Shown here in pieces: positions 36,560 to 48,034 of a stretch of 64,000 nt of DNA; positions within the stretch are counted from its first letter, which is position 1; every line of letters starts with the position of its first letter. Below the pieces are notes generated by a model. That model was not told the DNA's origin. It did not search any database and worked only from the letters and a program-made list of their open reading frames with translations. Source of the stretch: Sipunculus nudus (lineage: Eukaryota; Annelida; Sipuncula; Golfingiida; Sipunculidae); contig CM049316.1 in NCBI GenBank assembly GCA_026874595.1, positions 20,361,839-20,425,838 on the forward strand, given 5' to 3'. The translations under genes were made by a program, and so were the position numbers.

Positions 36560-37190
36560 CTTCATGTTGGACGTCCGTGGAGATTGCGGATCTTAAATAT
36601 CTCCGGCGCGAGTTTGGAATTCTGTCTACATCCCCCGCTCGTGAACAGCTGGTGGATGTTATCAAAAGAGACCAATCTGTTCTGGAAATATAGTTTTCAC
36701 ACGATATTAATGTCAAAGATACTTATTTTTCTCATACCCCATTAAATATTTAATTCATAGTCAACATAGATAGATATCTATGAAGGTATAGATGTCAACA
36801 TCCAGGTAAATACCCAAACAGTAGAAGTATTTCAAACTCTGGTACTGTAACTGGCCTCAGCTCCCAGTGTTTGCAAAACCGAAAGCTGAGTGATGTGATC
36901 TTTGTTTAGGGCTTGAATTGAAATCTTCAAAACATTGAGACTTGATCACAAAAAAGAGGGGTCTCGGTAGAGACAAGTATTACATTTAATAATTATGACA
37001 CTAGTTAAGAAAATAAATTTGTCCTAGAAGCGGACATCGACGTTACGTGTGCCGAATTGTAAGGCTCAAATCAGAACGGAATCTGGTCAACCTTAATGGA
37101 GTAGAACCATTTTGTGAATTAATTATAATAATAAATAGGGACCAAGGGGTCTCGAGTTTCAGCTGGATTAGTCAATAAGGATATTTTTTT
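36560..37190. other. Non-coding stretch
   Basis: No gene or repeat recognised; leads into the DR1-rich array. Confidence 0.4.
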
Positions 37191-38160
37191 AAGAAATTTT
37201 TAGAATGACAGTCCCGTGATCTTAACCAATGACCTTGTGACCAAAAAATCTCAGAATTTATTATCCTTGAACTTGCAGCATTTAGATTATTGTAACAATG
37301 TTTTAAGAAAGTGGGTCGAGTGACCTTGACCTCTGACTAGATAACCTCAAAATCTACAGATTTCTTCCACTTTGGGCTAGTGAAGGATGGAAAGTTTTGG
37401 ATCGAAAGTTTGATTAACAGTACAATAATTTTAAAGATGTGGCTCCTGTGACCTTCACCTTTGACCTCAGGGCCCTGAAAATCAAAATGTTCCTAACGTA
37501 AGTGGTGGGTCATTTATAAATCAAGTTTGTAGCTAATCTGTCCAGACAAGGAAAATTTATTATCATCCATAAACTAATTTGTGAATGGATGGGCCCTGTG
37601 ACCTCGACCTTTTACCCTTTGACGCCAAATCAAATGAATGTTCACCTATTGGCATGTGAGTAATATCTTGAAGATGGAAAGTGATGAAAAGTTTGGCTTG
37701 AAATGCATACACATTCCTTTTAAAGAAATGGGTCCTTTGACATTGGCCTTTGACCTGGGGACCCCAAAATCGACAGAGGTCTTACTTTAGTGGTGAGCCA
37801 TATATGAATAAGTTTGCAATCAACATATCAAACTAAACTGGAGTTATCGTCAGGAAACTAATTTGTGAACAGATGGCCCCTGTGACCTTGACCTTTGACT
37901 TTGTGACCCCAAATTAATTTTTGCTCTCCCCATACTGGCAAGTCAGCTAAATGTGCAAGATGGAAAGTTTGGGATGACAAGCTTGACTTAAAAAGCAGCC
38001 ATAATCTTTTTAATTAAGTGAGTCTTGTGACCTTGACCTTTGACCTCATGACCCATAAATCGTACAGCTTCTTTCTTTAGTGGTGGGCCATGTGTAAGTC
38101 ATGTTTGAAATCCATATGTCAATCTAACCTGGAGTTATCATCTGGAAACAATTTTTTGGA
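37190..38160. repeat. Degenerate tandem array rich in TGACCTTTGACCT
   Basis: Seven modules carry variants of GTGACCTTGACCTTTGACCT, near 37210, 37322, 37447, 37597, 37738, 37880 and 38030. Modules alternate between two flavours: one followed by a TTCTTNNTTTAGTGG-like and GGGCCAT phrase, the other by a GATGGAAAGTTT phrase. The dimer period is about 291 bp (37447, 37738, 38030). The array ends in ACAGACAGAGAGAC-type DNA. TGACCTTTGACCT is the complement of an AGGTCA direct repeat spaced by one base. Confidence 0.82.
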
Positions 38161-38619
38161 TGGACAGTTGGATAGACAGAGAGAAAGACCAACAGACAGA
38201 GAGACAGGGTGATTACTATAAGGCATCCATTTGTGATAAATAAACACACCAGGTTTTGGGACACAAGATGGAATCACAGCTACGAAACTGACATAATTGT
38301 TGTCATTTTATAGTAAAATTAATAGAAAAAATATTCCTAAAAATAAGAAAAAAATACAGGTAGTGCCACCACTTTTCGGGAACTGACAAAACTACTCATG
38401 GTTAATAGGCCTATTCAAGGCAAGAATCAAGACAATCCGTGCATTAATTATCAAGATATTGGAGATTTTGTATCAATTTTTAATTTTTCTGGGGGGGGGG
38501 GGGGTACTTACAAGCCCTATAGCTCGGAGGATATAGGTCGCAGTGACCTTGTTTCAGGTTTTCAAGGAAATTTTATATGGACCTCTCTAGATTTTTTAGT
38601 AACAGGCTTCTAGAGTCAG

Positions 38620-38735
38620 CGGTTACGATTTGTGCTCTGCTAACGGACGGTCGGACGGCCGGACGGCCAGACGGCCAGACCGACGACGGACAAAGCGCCA
38701 TAACTATACCTCAGTTGACTTACAGTCAGCTGAGC
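38620..38735. repeat. GGACGGACGG-type dispersed repeat end
   Basis: A run of GGACGGTCGGACGGCCGGAC type, followed by ACAAAGCGCCATAACTATAC, resembles the end of a repeat that is common in bivalve genomes. This assignment is from memory of such sequences. Confidence 0.45.
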
Positions 38736-38815
<80 letters not shown>

Positions 38816-38834
38816 GAGATATTATTATTATATT

Positions 38835-38885
<51 letters not shown>
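38736..38885. repeat. (AAT)n(ATT)n(TA)n microsatellite
   Basis: AAT repeats switch to ATT repeats near 38765, making a self-complementary tract, followed by a TA run from about 38840. Confidence 0.95.
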
Positions 38886-38888
<3 letters not shown>

Positions 38889-38889
38889 A

Positions 38890-40440
38890 CAGGATATCGA
38901 ATAATATTGTTAAGACTTACATTTTATAAATTTGAAATTCTTAAGCTATGGGATGGGGAGAACTGAATGCCGCACACGTTAATCCAGTTGAGTCGGTTCG
39001 TTATGTGTATGCACCATAGTCAGTCTTCAGAGTCAAACCTGATCAATCAGGGAGAGTTTAGTTGAGTCGGATGCCGTTCATCGTGTAAGCCGGACGGGGA
39101 AGGGGTATCCCTACAAATACCGCCACTAATAAGCACAGGATATTTAGAAGATTTAAACATTTTGTTTTAATATAAAAATATTGAACTGCTTACCGATTAT
39201 GTACAAATTCCTATTTAGCAAATCCAGCAAAACCACTAGGATTCAAAAAAAAAAATACTATAGAGATTTGAGGAGTGATTAAAACTTAAGATTAGAGAGA
39301 CTGGACTTCGCTATTCAGTGGATATCAACTGAATATTTTTTTCTTTCCACGGCAGGCGTCACCATTTTTGGATTATCAAGTACAATAGACACGACAGCAT
39401 GATATCGTGAGCTGTCTGGACCATTCTCCACCAGAGGTCCAACGGATTCAATATATGACAAGGCCTTATGATATCGAGTGTGGTATGTTTACCAAGAAGT
39501 GCCTTTATTGGTATATCAAACTGTTCTCCGTGCAAACCAGCTGGCCACAGTAACAGTCAAGATATGTTAAGTTAGAAATCGGGTGAAAACAAAGACACGT
39601 GAAGTTAGTAGGCTGCACCTTGACCAAAAAAACGGTGACCCGTGGTTAAAAGAAAGTAGTCCGGGAATGTTGACAGAGGTGTTATTGAGGCCCAGAGAAT
39701 GCGCTTCTGGTAGCAAATGGCTATCCTGTTCTCATTATTTATATTACGTCCACAGTTTTACAAGTTCAAAAACGGTACACGACAAAAGTTGACCTACAGA
39801 AAGCGAATCGACCTAAAAAAAAATATGTACTAAACGTTTGGACGTTAAGATGCCTAAAAAATAGACTGCCATGCGCTGACCAAATGATTTATTTGATACT
39901 CAGACGGTTGTCAGCAGTATATTTGGATATAATTCTTAACATTGCAGGGTTCATTATGTCAGTTAATTAATTACAAAATAATATATTCACACGAAAATTA
40001 TTATTAAATGTTTGTTCTTCTGACTAGATTGGCCCTGTATAAGTTACCTGCAACACTCTTCGTAATCCACGCGACACATGCACTCCCTCTCCGTCCCTTA
40101 ATGTCGAAGAAAGAAATCACACTTAATAAAAAAAAATGCCAATATTATAGCCCTTTATTTCGTTCTGGTTGCTTACTAACTATCTTATTATGTTCTTTTA
40201 ATTACTTATAAAAGAAATCCAGTTGATTAAATTAGCCTAAAGTGAGGAGCGTTATTATGATAGTGGGTTACTAGTCTCAAGCCTTTCCTTGGGGTCTATA
40301 CAAAGATAAAGTGTTTGCACATTCTTTGGGCACTCCGCTTCAATGTTCCTTTGCTAATGAATGCGTTGACATCATTCATCCAATTAATAATATATAATCT
40401 GGCAGTTGCTGCCAAAAACATAATTTGATCTGTATATATA
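38890..40440. other. Non-coding stretch
   Basis: Several frames below 70 codons show no family resemblance. No transposon ends were recognised. Confidence 0.4.
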
Positions 40441-40453
40441 TATATATTATAAT

Positions 40454-41211
40454 TGTTACGGAACCTAATATAAAGAGATCACGTATACGTGATGAACACA
40501 AATTTTGTAATGGAGATTAAAAAAAAATCAGATTCTGTAACACTAGGCAGCGGGAAATGTCTAGGGGAATGAATGAAGAAGTCAGTGGTCTTTTGTTAAC
40601 ACATAACTATAATTTATTCCTAAAACAACCCCAACAATACACTAAATCAGTACAATTATACAGTAGCACAGCGTTATAGCAACAAGTCAATATAATCACA
40701 CAGAAAGATAATGATACAGTGCCTCGATACCAACACCGTCACCACGGAATGTTGAATCCTTTGAATGTAAACTCTCGGAGAATGACAGTCCAGTGGAAAG
40801 TTCTTGCAACAACACAGAAAGTAAACTGAAGTACAAATGTATAAATCCAGGAAAGTTCTTGAAAACTCTATAATTGCCGCATTTGTCGGATAAGGTCTTA
40901 GAATCTGACACACACTCCAACGTCCGCTGGAATCTGCTCTGCTCTCTGCCCCCTGGTTCTAAACAACAGCCCCTTTATATACCTTCACACCCCAAGCCCG
41001 GAATTTTCCACTTCTCGAACAGTCTACACACGTTTCAGGAATTCTCTATTAAGACATCGCTGTGTATCTACACATACCAGGCTCACCACGTGACCCATGA
41101 CCAAGCGTGAAAGGCCCACATGACAACGAGAGTTCAACCAGTACGGATTAAACACAAAATGCAACAACAACACGAGTTACGCCCGTGTCACACAATAGAG
41201 CACCTGTAACA
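40454..41211 (-). mobile_element. Probable solo LTR
   Basis: The 758-bp block starts TGTTACGG and ends CCTGTAACA, so it has the TG...CA form with matching TGTTAC/GTAACA ends. On the minus strand a TATATAAAG box lies at 40981-40973 and an AATAAA signal at 40618-40613, in the order expected for U3-R-U5. No coding sequence is attached on either side. A clean target-site duplication could not be seen because both flanks are AT-rich. Confidence 0.6.
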
Positions 41212-41213
41212 AT

Positions 41214-41280
<67 letters not shown>

Positions 41281-41400
41281 TGTATGAGTAGCCATGCTGG
41301 TTCATTGTTTCATAGATGGAAAGGGTATACACAGAAAAGTGGTTCACTGCCAGTGGGATTCGAACCCACGATCTTCCGATTTCCGGTGCGGCTGCCTTTT
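41212..41400 (-). mobile_element. tRNA-derived SINE, copy D, with (TA)n tail
   Basis: Minus-strand B box GGTTCGAATCC and GACCGGAAATCG-like body match copies A and C. The 3' end (CATGGCTACTCATACATCT) joins a (TA)n tail at 41217-41278. The A-box end is truncated near 41400. Confidence 0.72.
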
Positions 41401-41995
41401 AATTTGTTGTATACTGGTATAAGTAAGATATTTTAGTCGATTCCAATTTTACATGGAAAACATGTATTGATCTCAGTGGGGAGACATGACCCAGTATCCC
41501 AGTTTCTAATCAAAACCTCTGACTATCTTAATTATTTACTATGATTCCTCAGACATACCTATGTGATAACAATACAGTATTAATAATATATAATATATTT
41601 ATAATTAAAATAATAATAACTAGACTTCTTGTAACTGTCATGGGACAGTTACGGATCTCCACATATCTCCCTCCCGTCCACCCCAATCCTCACCCCTACC
41701 CCCGGATCTCCCATCGTTCCGCATGAGTGAATTCAAAGCTGTACCCCCTTGTATGTTGGTAACTAGATATTATTGGAGCTTTTTAATATATTTGTCTGTA
41801 CCCCGTGATTTTTAGAAGAAAATCAACATTGAACATTTGAAGAAATCGAACTTTTTGACCCTTTTGACCTTGACAAATAGTTCGTCACTGAAACTGGGAC
41901 AAATAAATTGGACCATGGAAGGGTACATCCTGTGAAAATATGAATAAAATAGGATGAACAAGAAGCAAAACTAGAAAAGCACTCAAACAGCGCAG

Positions 41996-42241
41996 ACCTC
42001 CGCCAAGACAGCTCTTTGCCCCCTATGTAACTGTCAGAAATGCAGCATTTTTCCGTCAAAATATTTTTGGAACCAGAATGTTATCGGTATCAAAATTTCA
42101 TAAATTGTTCCTTCTATATCATTGCCGAGCTATCCAGGAGATTTCATCAACATCCGTCGATTAGTTTTTAACTAATGTTACTAACAGACAACAAACAAAC
42201 CAATGCCCGCAAAAACATTACCTCTGTTGTTTGGCGGAGGT
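41996..42241. mobile_element. Small MITE-like element with CCTCCGCCAA termini
   Basis: The left end ACCTCCGCCAAGACAG and the right end CTGTTGTTTGGCGGAGGT are inverted copies bounding 246 bp with no coding capacity. The internal AACAGACAACAAACAAACCA phrase before the right end is typical of a widespread mollusc repeat. A target duplication was not identified. Confidence 0.65.
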
Positions 42242-42249
42242 TATAAACA

Positions 42250-43090
42250 GGTTAAGTCGAATATATTTGCAGACTAAAGCAAAGATTTCTTAAATACGAA
42301 ATGCGGAATGCGGAAGTCGTATAAGTTCGGTACACGTATTGAGTAATAAAAAAGGTGAGACTCCTCATGCTCGGATCCGGCATGCGGAATGCGTATCCGG
42401 CAAAACGAAACGCTACATGTACCGTTTTTTAAAGTTTTCGGATGGTATCCAGGGGCAACACATAGAAACATCGACCGCCAGGTAAAACCTGCAGTACAAA
42501 GCATGGATATAACAAATTTCACTATGTAAAATTTATCTTGTCATAAATCAAGAAGCTGAACACTGGACCAATGAAATTATATACATCTTTCTACATACCA
42601 ACTACCAATAACTTACATATACTATTTATAAACTTATAAATCCCTTCTTTTCTGAATCACCAGATATATTTGAGGTTTAATGTTTACCTCCACATTTATG
42701 AGGTTGACTTTTCAGAAATAAAATTATATTTATAATTCATAAAAAAATATTACCGAATGGTTGTATGATATGTAATAACTTAAACTCTTAGTATATGTGC
42801 ACAGGTGAACGGAAATTCAGGCATCTTTCATTAAACGAAGAGAAAATGAGGAAATCTGAAATTTTCTTTCGCATTAAAGTTTGCTTATTTATTCACAACA
42901 TTTCTATATTACAATAATGAAACATTTTACGAAATATATTTTAACATCATAATTTGTTACCTAATTTGCATAGCTGACAATTGTGGAATATATAAATGTA
43001 TACAATGTTAAAAATATTCCATAATAATTCAATCGCCGCTCTGGTCATGTCTGACAGGTTTACGTGCCTACAGAGTCTCAGCACACCCGA
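42250..43090. other. Non-coding stretch
   Basis: AT-rich, nothing recognised. Around 42300-42400 there are several GCGGAATGCGGAAG-like short repeats. Confidence 0.4.
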
Positions 43091-43094
43091 CATG

Positions 43095-43222
43095 TGAAGC
43101 AATCCCGTCGCAAGTGCGTGGCAAGTACGTGAAACGTGCGTACCGTTTTATGCAACCGTCGCAAGAGCTTCGCAATTTCCGTAGAAAACCTATTGTAACC
43201 TTGCGATTTTTTTATGCAACAC
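43095..43222 (-). mobile_element. Solo Harbinger terminal fragment
   Basis: Read on the minus strand, TGTTGCATAAA, then ATTGCGAAGCTCTTGCGACG and GTTGCATAAA, align with the left end of the full Harbinger at 8479-8600. The outermost GGGCC is lost and no second end is nearby, so this is a decayed relic of a related element. Confidence 0.75.
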
Positions 43223-43224
43223 AA

Positions 43225-44330
43225 AACTAAAAGAGAACAGTCGAAACAATTTACCCGCCGGTCACTACTAAGGGACACAATTGACAACGTCGCCGGTACA
43301 TGGATTGTGTTTGCGAAATTTCCTTAGATGCTCTAGGGATATGGGCCACGTTTTGGAATTTTCATGACACTTTTTATTGATTCAGCTTGACCAGCATATT
43401 CAAGCGTTTCCGACCTGGTATATACTGGTCTTTGATATTTATGCAGGAAATATACCACTGGACCTTTTAGATTATCACGGAAGCGTGGTTTTGTTAACAC
43501 TGGGGACTTAAAAGCCCCGAGAAATGAAAGAAATTAAGGAGAATAACGTGGCTTGAAAGTAGCTACAAATTGTACCGCTTGACACCATCATTTGGTGTCT
43601 TGATGCTACACAAGAAATATGTGGCCAAACGTATTTGAACAGTTCGACAATCCATGAGGTTGTCTCTCACCGTACCAAGTTGTACCGCTTGTGTCAAGCG
43701 GTATTATTTTTACCTATCTTGACAGCTAAGTGATAGTGTTAGCCTTCTCACTGCTGACGTATTTGCGGATCAGTGATCGGCTTTAATCATAATGAACGAA
43801 TCGAGAATATCTGGTATCCCTTATGGAAATTTAACCAAGCATTAGTTACATATCATATATCAGGCTGTTTTCTATTTACAAGTGTGCTTTACTCATCATG
43901 TAAATATATGTATATACATATATTATTTAAAATACTTTACAGAAATATAATATACTTGATTCACCAGTGGAAAATCCACGGTTCTGTCAGATCAGAAGAA
44001 AATGTTGTAAAAATTGGATTTATGGAGATATAACAGATTTTATTTCTAAAAAGTATGCGGTTTTCAACATTCTTTGGTATGTCAATCATATTTGCCCAGT
44101 CTGATGTGAAACATGCGTCCTTGCTCTGCTAAAATCTAATACCTCTAAACCTTTTCATTCTCAGCTGAACAAAATAGGCTCCCTAAACATACCAAAATGG
44201 AAATAATTGAAAATCAACTGTTTTAAAACAAATACAGGATGTCCCTGCTGATTCATACACTAGTGAGCTACAGTGGCCCACTGTGTTACACTAAGGGAGA
44301 AACCTGATACCGCTGCTGTGGTGATAACAG
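43225..44330. other. Non-coding stretch with a perfect small palindrome
   Basis: TACCGCTTG/CAAGCGGTA arms (43683-43691 and 43695-43703) flank a TGT loop. A second TGTACCGCTTGACACC occurs near 43574. No gene was recognised. Confidence 0.45.
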
Positions 44331-44337
44331 TTCAGTT

Positions 44338-46290
44338 CTAAACACTGCCACACACCAACGTACTCAAGCCATTAAGTGGCCCTACTGGTACCTGCTGTGT
44401 TGTTTTCCGTCTGTATCGTGAACGGTCTACACAAAAAGTACATCTTGAAGAGCCCATGCAATTGCCAAATACTCTCTCTCTCTCTATCTCGATGGTAGAG
44501 TAGTTCCTCTCTTTAGCCAGTAAATTTCTGCTAGCATAAACTACCGGGTCCATTATCCGTCGTGTCCGTCTGCATAATGATACTCCCGACTCCGAAATCC
44601 GACGCGTCGCATTTCAAGTAGAACCGCTTATTGAAATATGACAGTCTGAGTATAAATGGATCAGTAAGCTTATCTTCAAGTGTACAGTTGGCATTCCGAT
44701 CGAACTCTTGCCAATTTAATTTGTTAGTAAGTTCTTTCCTTGTAAAATCAGTTAAGATAACTGCACGTACTTCCAGTAAAAACAGTTAGGCCTCGAAAGA
44801 CTCGCAAGGTTTTTCTGGTTTTCTGTATTTCTGCGCTCTGGATTTTCTTTAGCAGTGTAGGGTTTGTTACCAAATATCCTGTGCCTCAAGGTGGCCTAAA
44901 AATTCGAGGCTGCGATATTCTACGAACGGCTTTGCTGGTTTAGCCGCAAGGTTGACCCACTCGAGCCTAGCTGGCACCTCACTGAGCGTTCTTACGTTTT
45001 CGTCCCATGTTTCCGCGTGTACTAGCATGTCGTCAGTATAGCATATCACATTTGGCATATCGCCGACATTCTTCGCATCATGCGGGTAAAAACTGCGTCA
45101 GCAGTCACTAAACCTAAGGCCGCGAAAGACTCGCAAGGATTTCTAGGTTTTCTGTCTTTCTGCGCTCTGGATTTTCTTTAGCAGTGTAGGGTTGGTTAAC
45201 AAATATCCGGTGCCTGAATAGTGGCTTAACAATTCTAGACTGATATCTTTAGAACGGGTTAGCTAGCTAGTACCTCACTGAGCGTTCTTACGTTGTTTTC
45301 GTCCCCTGTTTCTGCGGTTACTAACACGTCGTCAATATAGCATGTCACATTTGGCATATCGCCGAACAATCTTCGAACCATGCGGGTAAATACTGCGTCA
45401 GCAATCACTAAACCGAATTGCATTGACCTGAACTGGAAATGTCCGTCAGGCGTTACAAATGCCTTTTTGTCCCTGAATTCAACTTACATCGGAATCTGTA
45501 GCATTTCGTCAGATTGATCCTGGTAAAATATCTGCAAACAGTGTTTCCGTCTCTGGCTTCGGTTCCGGATCAAAGAGTGTTTCAATGTACGTAAATATAC
45601 CCCGAATCTGATCTTTCCATCCGGTTTACGTAATATAATGCATGCTGAAAGAAACTCGACTCCAATTTCTCGATTATGCCTAATTCTAGCATCTTTTTTT
45701 TTTATCTCTGATCGCATCTTGTCTCTCAACTCAGGCCTAAACGATACGGTTTCATCTTCACTGTGTACGCAAGAGAGTCGAATGTAACACTGAACGATAC
45801 CGATGAGTTTGCGTACATCCGTAAATACTTGTCCATATCAGTTTAGCAAATCACATATCTCGTGCTGTTTTCGCTTGCCTAGCTCTGCAATGATTTGCGC
45901 GTTGCGTTCAGTTATTCTACGCACTATCGACGGTAACGATATGTGGGAGGTTTCATCTACTCCCTCTAGGTTTAGCTCTCCGACCAAGCGGGATTGGATT
46001 CACAATCTGGATTATCCGGTACTCGTACGGTAACTTCCGGGCTTAAGGTTACTGCCGCTAAGAAATGCTGAGTTTCAGGCCTGGTCTGATGTCTCCGAAG
46101 CATGTTCACGAGGAAGGTTTTGACCGTGTTATCGACCTTGACCCGGTAGTCTAGGTCACCTACTTTACCTACAACGCTGTAAAGGTCTTTCCACTGGACT
46201 AATAGTTTGTTTCGGAACCTCAGATGGAGCGGTAACACCTCATCGCCCACTTTGAATTTGGGGACCTGTAGTATCCTTACGATCACACGT
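44338..46290 (-). pseudogene. Decayed Ty3/gypsy pol: integrase C-terminus, reverse transcriptase, RNase H
   Basis: In minus-strand order: an integrase C-terminal GPY/F-like module (KFKVGDEVLPL, VKTFLVNMLRRH) at 46286-45972; a linker ending FTDVRKL; the start of reverse transcriptase (KPDGKIRFGV) around 45620; a YxDD-type active-site segment (CYIDDVLV near 45340 and a second copy CYTDDMLV near 45040); and RNase H (KCDASDFGVGSIIMQTD near 44600, VVYASRNLLAKERNYSTIE near 44530). Many stops and frameshifts show it is dead. No integrase follows RNase H. The integrase-before-RT order matches Gmr1-like elements rather than ordinary gypsy. Confidence 0.8.
44787..45412. repeat. Internal tandem duplication in the retroelement RT region
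   Basis: About 330 bp beginning GCGAAAGACTCGCAAGG-like sequence (44787 and 45117) is present twice in direct orientation, each covering the YxDD region. The copies differ by substitutions and small indels. Confidence 0.8.
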
Positions 46291-46294
46291 GGGT

Positions 46295-47520
46295 TGCACC
46301 GAACTTAGAAGACATACGGACGAACAGATGTGCAAGTATGTGTTATTATATCCTAACATACACCAATTAAAGGATACACTTACCGGTCGTGTGACCTTAC
46401 TAAACTTACACCAACAAACCACTTTTACTTATTAAACTAAACAGAGCCGACTGTCAAATTTCTACTCTGATCTGAGTAATTATCAAGCATATTGCAATGG
46501 TTTACCAAATTAAAGCATTAACATGCATCAACTCTATTTGACGTGCGTATGTGTCAGGTCTGAGCACTGATTCTCAATTTCAAATATTACTAACCTTTAA
46601 ACAATACAAAGAAGTTTTATCAATTATAAAATGCAAAATTCACCGAATAAACATGGGACGCTCGCCAGTTCATTACAATCGACTTCCAGGTTCTTTTAAA
46701 CGGTAAATTGAGAGGACTAATTCTCACATATATACTGAAAAGAGACGAGAGAGACGCGTGTAACAAAACAAATAAAATGTAATAAAATGAACTCCCACAC
46801 AAAAGGTACACTATCTATCGAGTCCATATTAATACACACAATGACAGAGTCCTGTTTTATCCTGTAACTTAATGTTAACACAGTACACGGAACGTTAAAA
46901 AAATCACCACCAATACCGCTGGTCACATGACTATTGCGCACGTGGCGACTTAGCGATATTCTACTCGAGTTCTGGTGGTTTAACACAGCACACGACTTAT
47001 CACCGACACACAAATCAATGGTCTAACACAGTCTCAGTCTCTTAGGCACTCACTTCTCCGAAACAGTGACTGATAGGCTCGTGACCTTCACTGTTATCTC
47101 ATTCTGACAATGTCAGTAAATGTCAGCTGCGACTGTAATCCACTCTGGATATATTCATTATCTGTACACGAATATGCCACAGCACACGACAATATTCGGT
47201 ACTACACACGTCGATCAGCGTATTAATTGCCCTCCGGTTTGTGCACTGTGCTAACACCACAGGCGATAATCATCGGCTATTTATCAGTCCTCCCGTCAAC
47301 ATAACTCATCAGTCCGTCAGTGAACTACGCTGGCCGCCCACAGACTCTGACATACGATAATCCGGGGATTCGTTCTTGTGCAAATCAGTTAACTGACAAT
47401 CTCGGACCCTCCTCTGGACCGTCGTGCGGCTAGACAACACTATATTGCGTGCTGACTTAGGAGATGTGATTTTACCCTCTTGTCCTTAGTATATATACTC
47501 ATTTCTATGTCACACATCAT
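46295..47520. other. Possible LTR or leader remains of the retroelement
   Basis: This stretch is more GC-rich than its surroundings. On the minus strand TGTGACATAG, followed shortly by a TATATATAC box at about 47490, could mark an LTR start. A matching second LTR or primer-binding site was not found, so the assignment is tentative. Confidence 0.3.
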
Positions 47521-47977
47521 GATCGGGTCCAGCCTGTCGCCATACAATGTCATTAGACCTGTCGCTCAATGCATAAATATTAAAATGGACACGCTTCCAT
47601 AGACCAAGGTGTGAGAAAATCAAATTTGCAGGTGCGTTGTCTTTTGAATCTACATGTGTGACGGAACAAATTAAAGAATAACGTATATTTGTACATAAAA
47701 GATGCATATTTTCTGTCTTAGATAGCATTTGATTAACTTACTTTATCTATATGGCGATCTAGCAGAAGTCTGGACAACATGGGTGTTGACCGTATTGAGG
47801 GAAGGGAGGAATGGTTTCAGGGTTTATTTAAGCCTAGATCCCGATATATGTAACTGCTAATACATTTAACAAATCCTTCGTGTTTGATAGAAAGTAGGTC
47901 CGGAAAACAGCCACTCTTTCCATTATCATGATTTCCACAACATGTGCTCCCCCCGACTATAAAAAGGCAAACCTCGT

Positions 47978-48032
47978 CCACCTCGGTATAGCGACCACCT
48001 CGGTATAGCGACCAGCTCGGTATAGCGACCAC
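47978..48032. repeat. 17-bp tandem repeat, three copies
   Basis: CCACCTCGGTATAGCGA occurs three times head to tail (one copy has CAGCTCGG), followed by a partial unit. Confidence 0.9.
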
Positions 48033-48034
48033 CT

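Noticed and set aside
35886-36716. Frames of alternating Ile-Tyr, up to 187 codons
   Set aside because: They arise from (TA)n and (CATA)n microsatellites plus a SINE; similar frames occur at 20181-20563, 22903-23094, 41185-41436 and 57112-57450.
41340-41400. A second possible tRNA gene
   Set aside because: It is the B-box end of SINE copy D and is truncated.
46717-47013. A 98-codon minus-strand frame as a gene
   Set aside because: It lies in the probable leader or LTR remains of the retroelement and shows no family resemblance.
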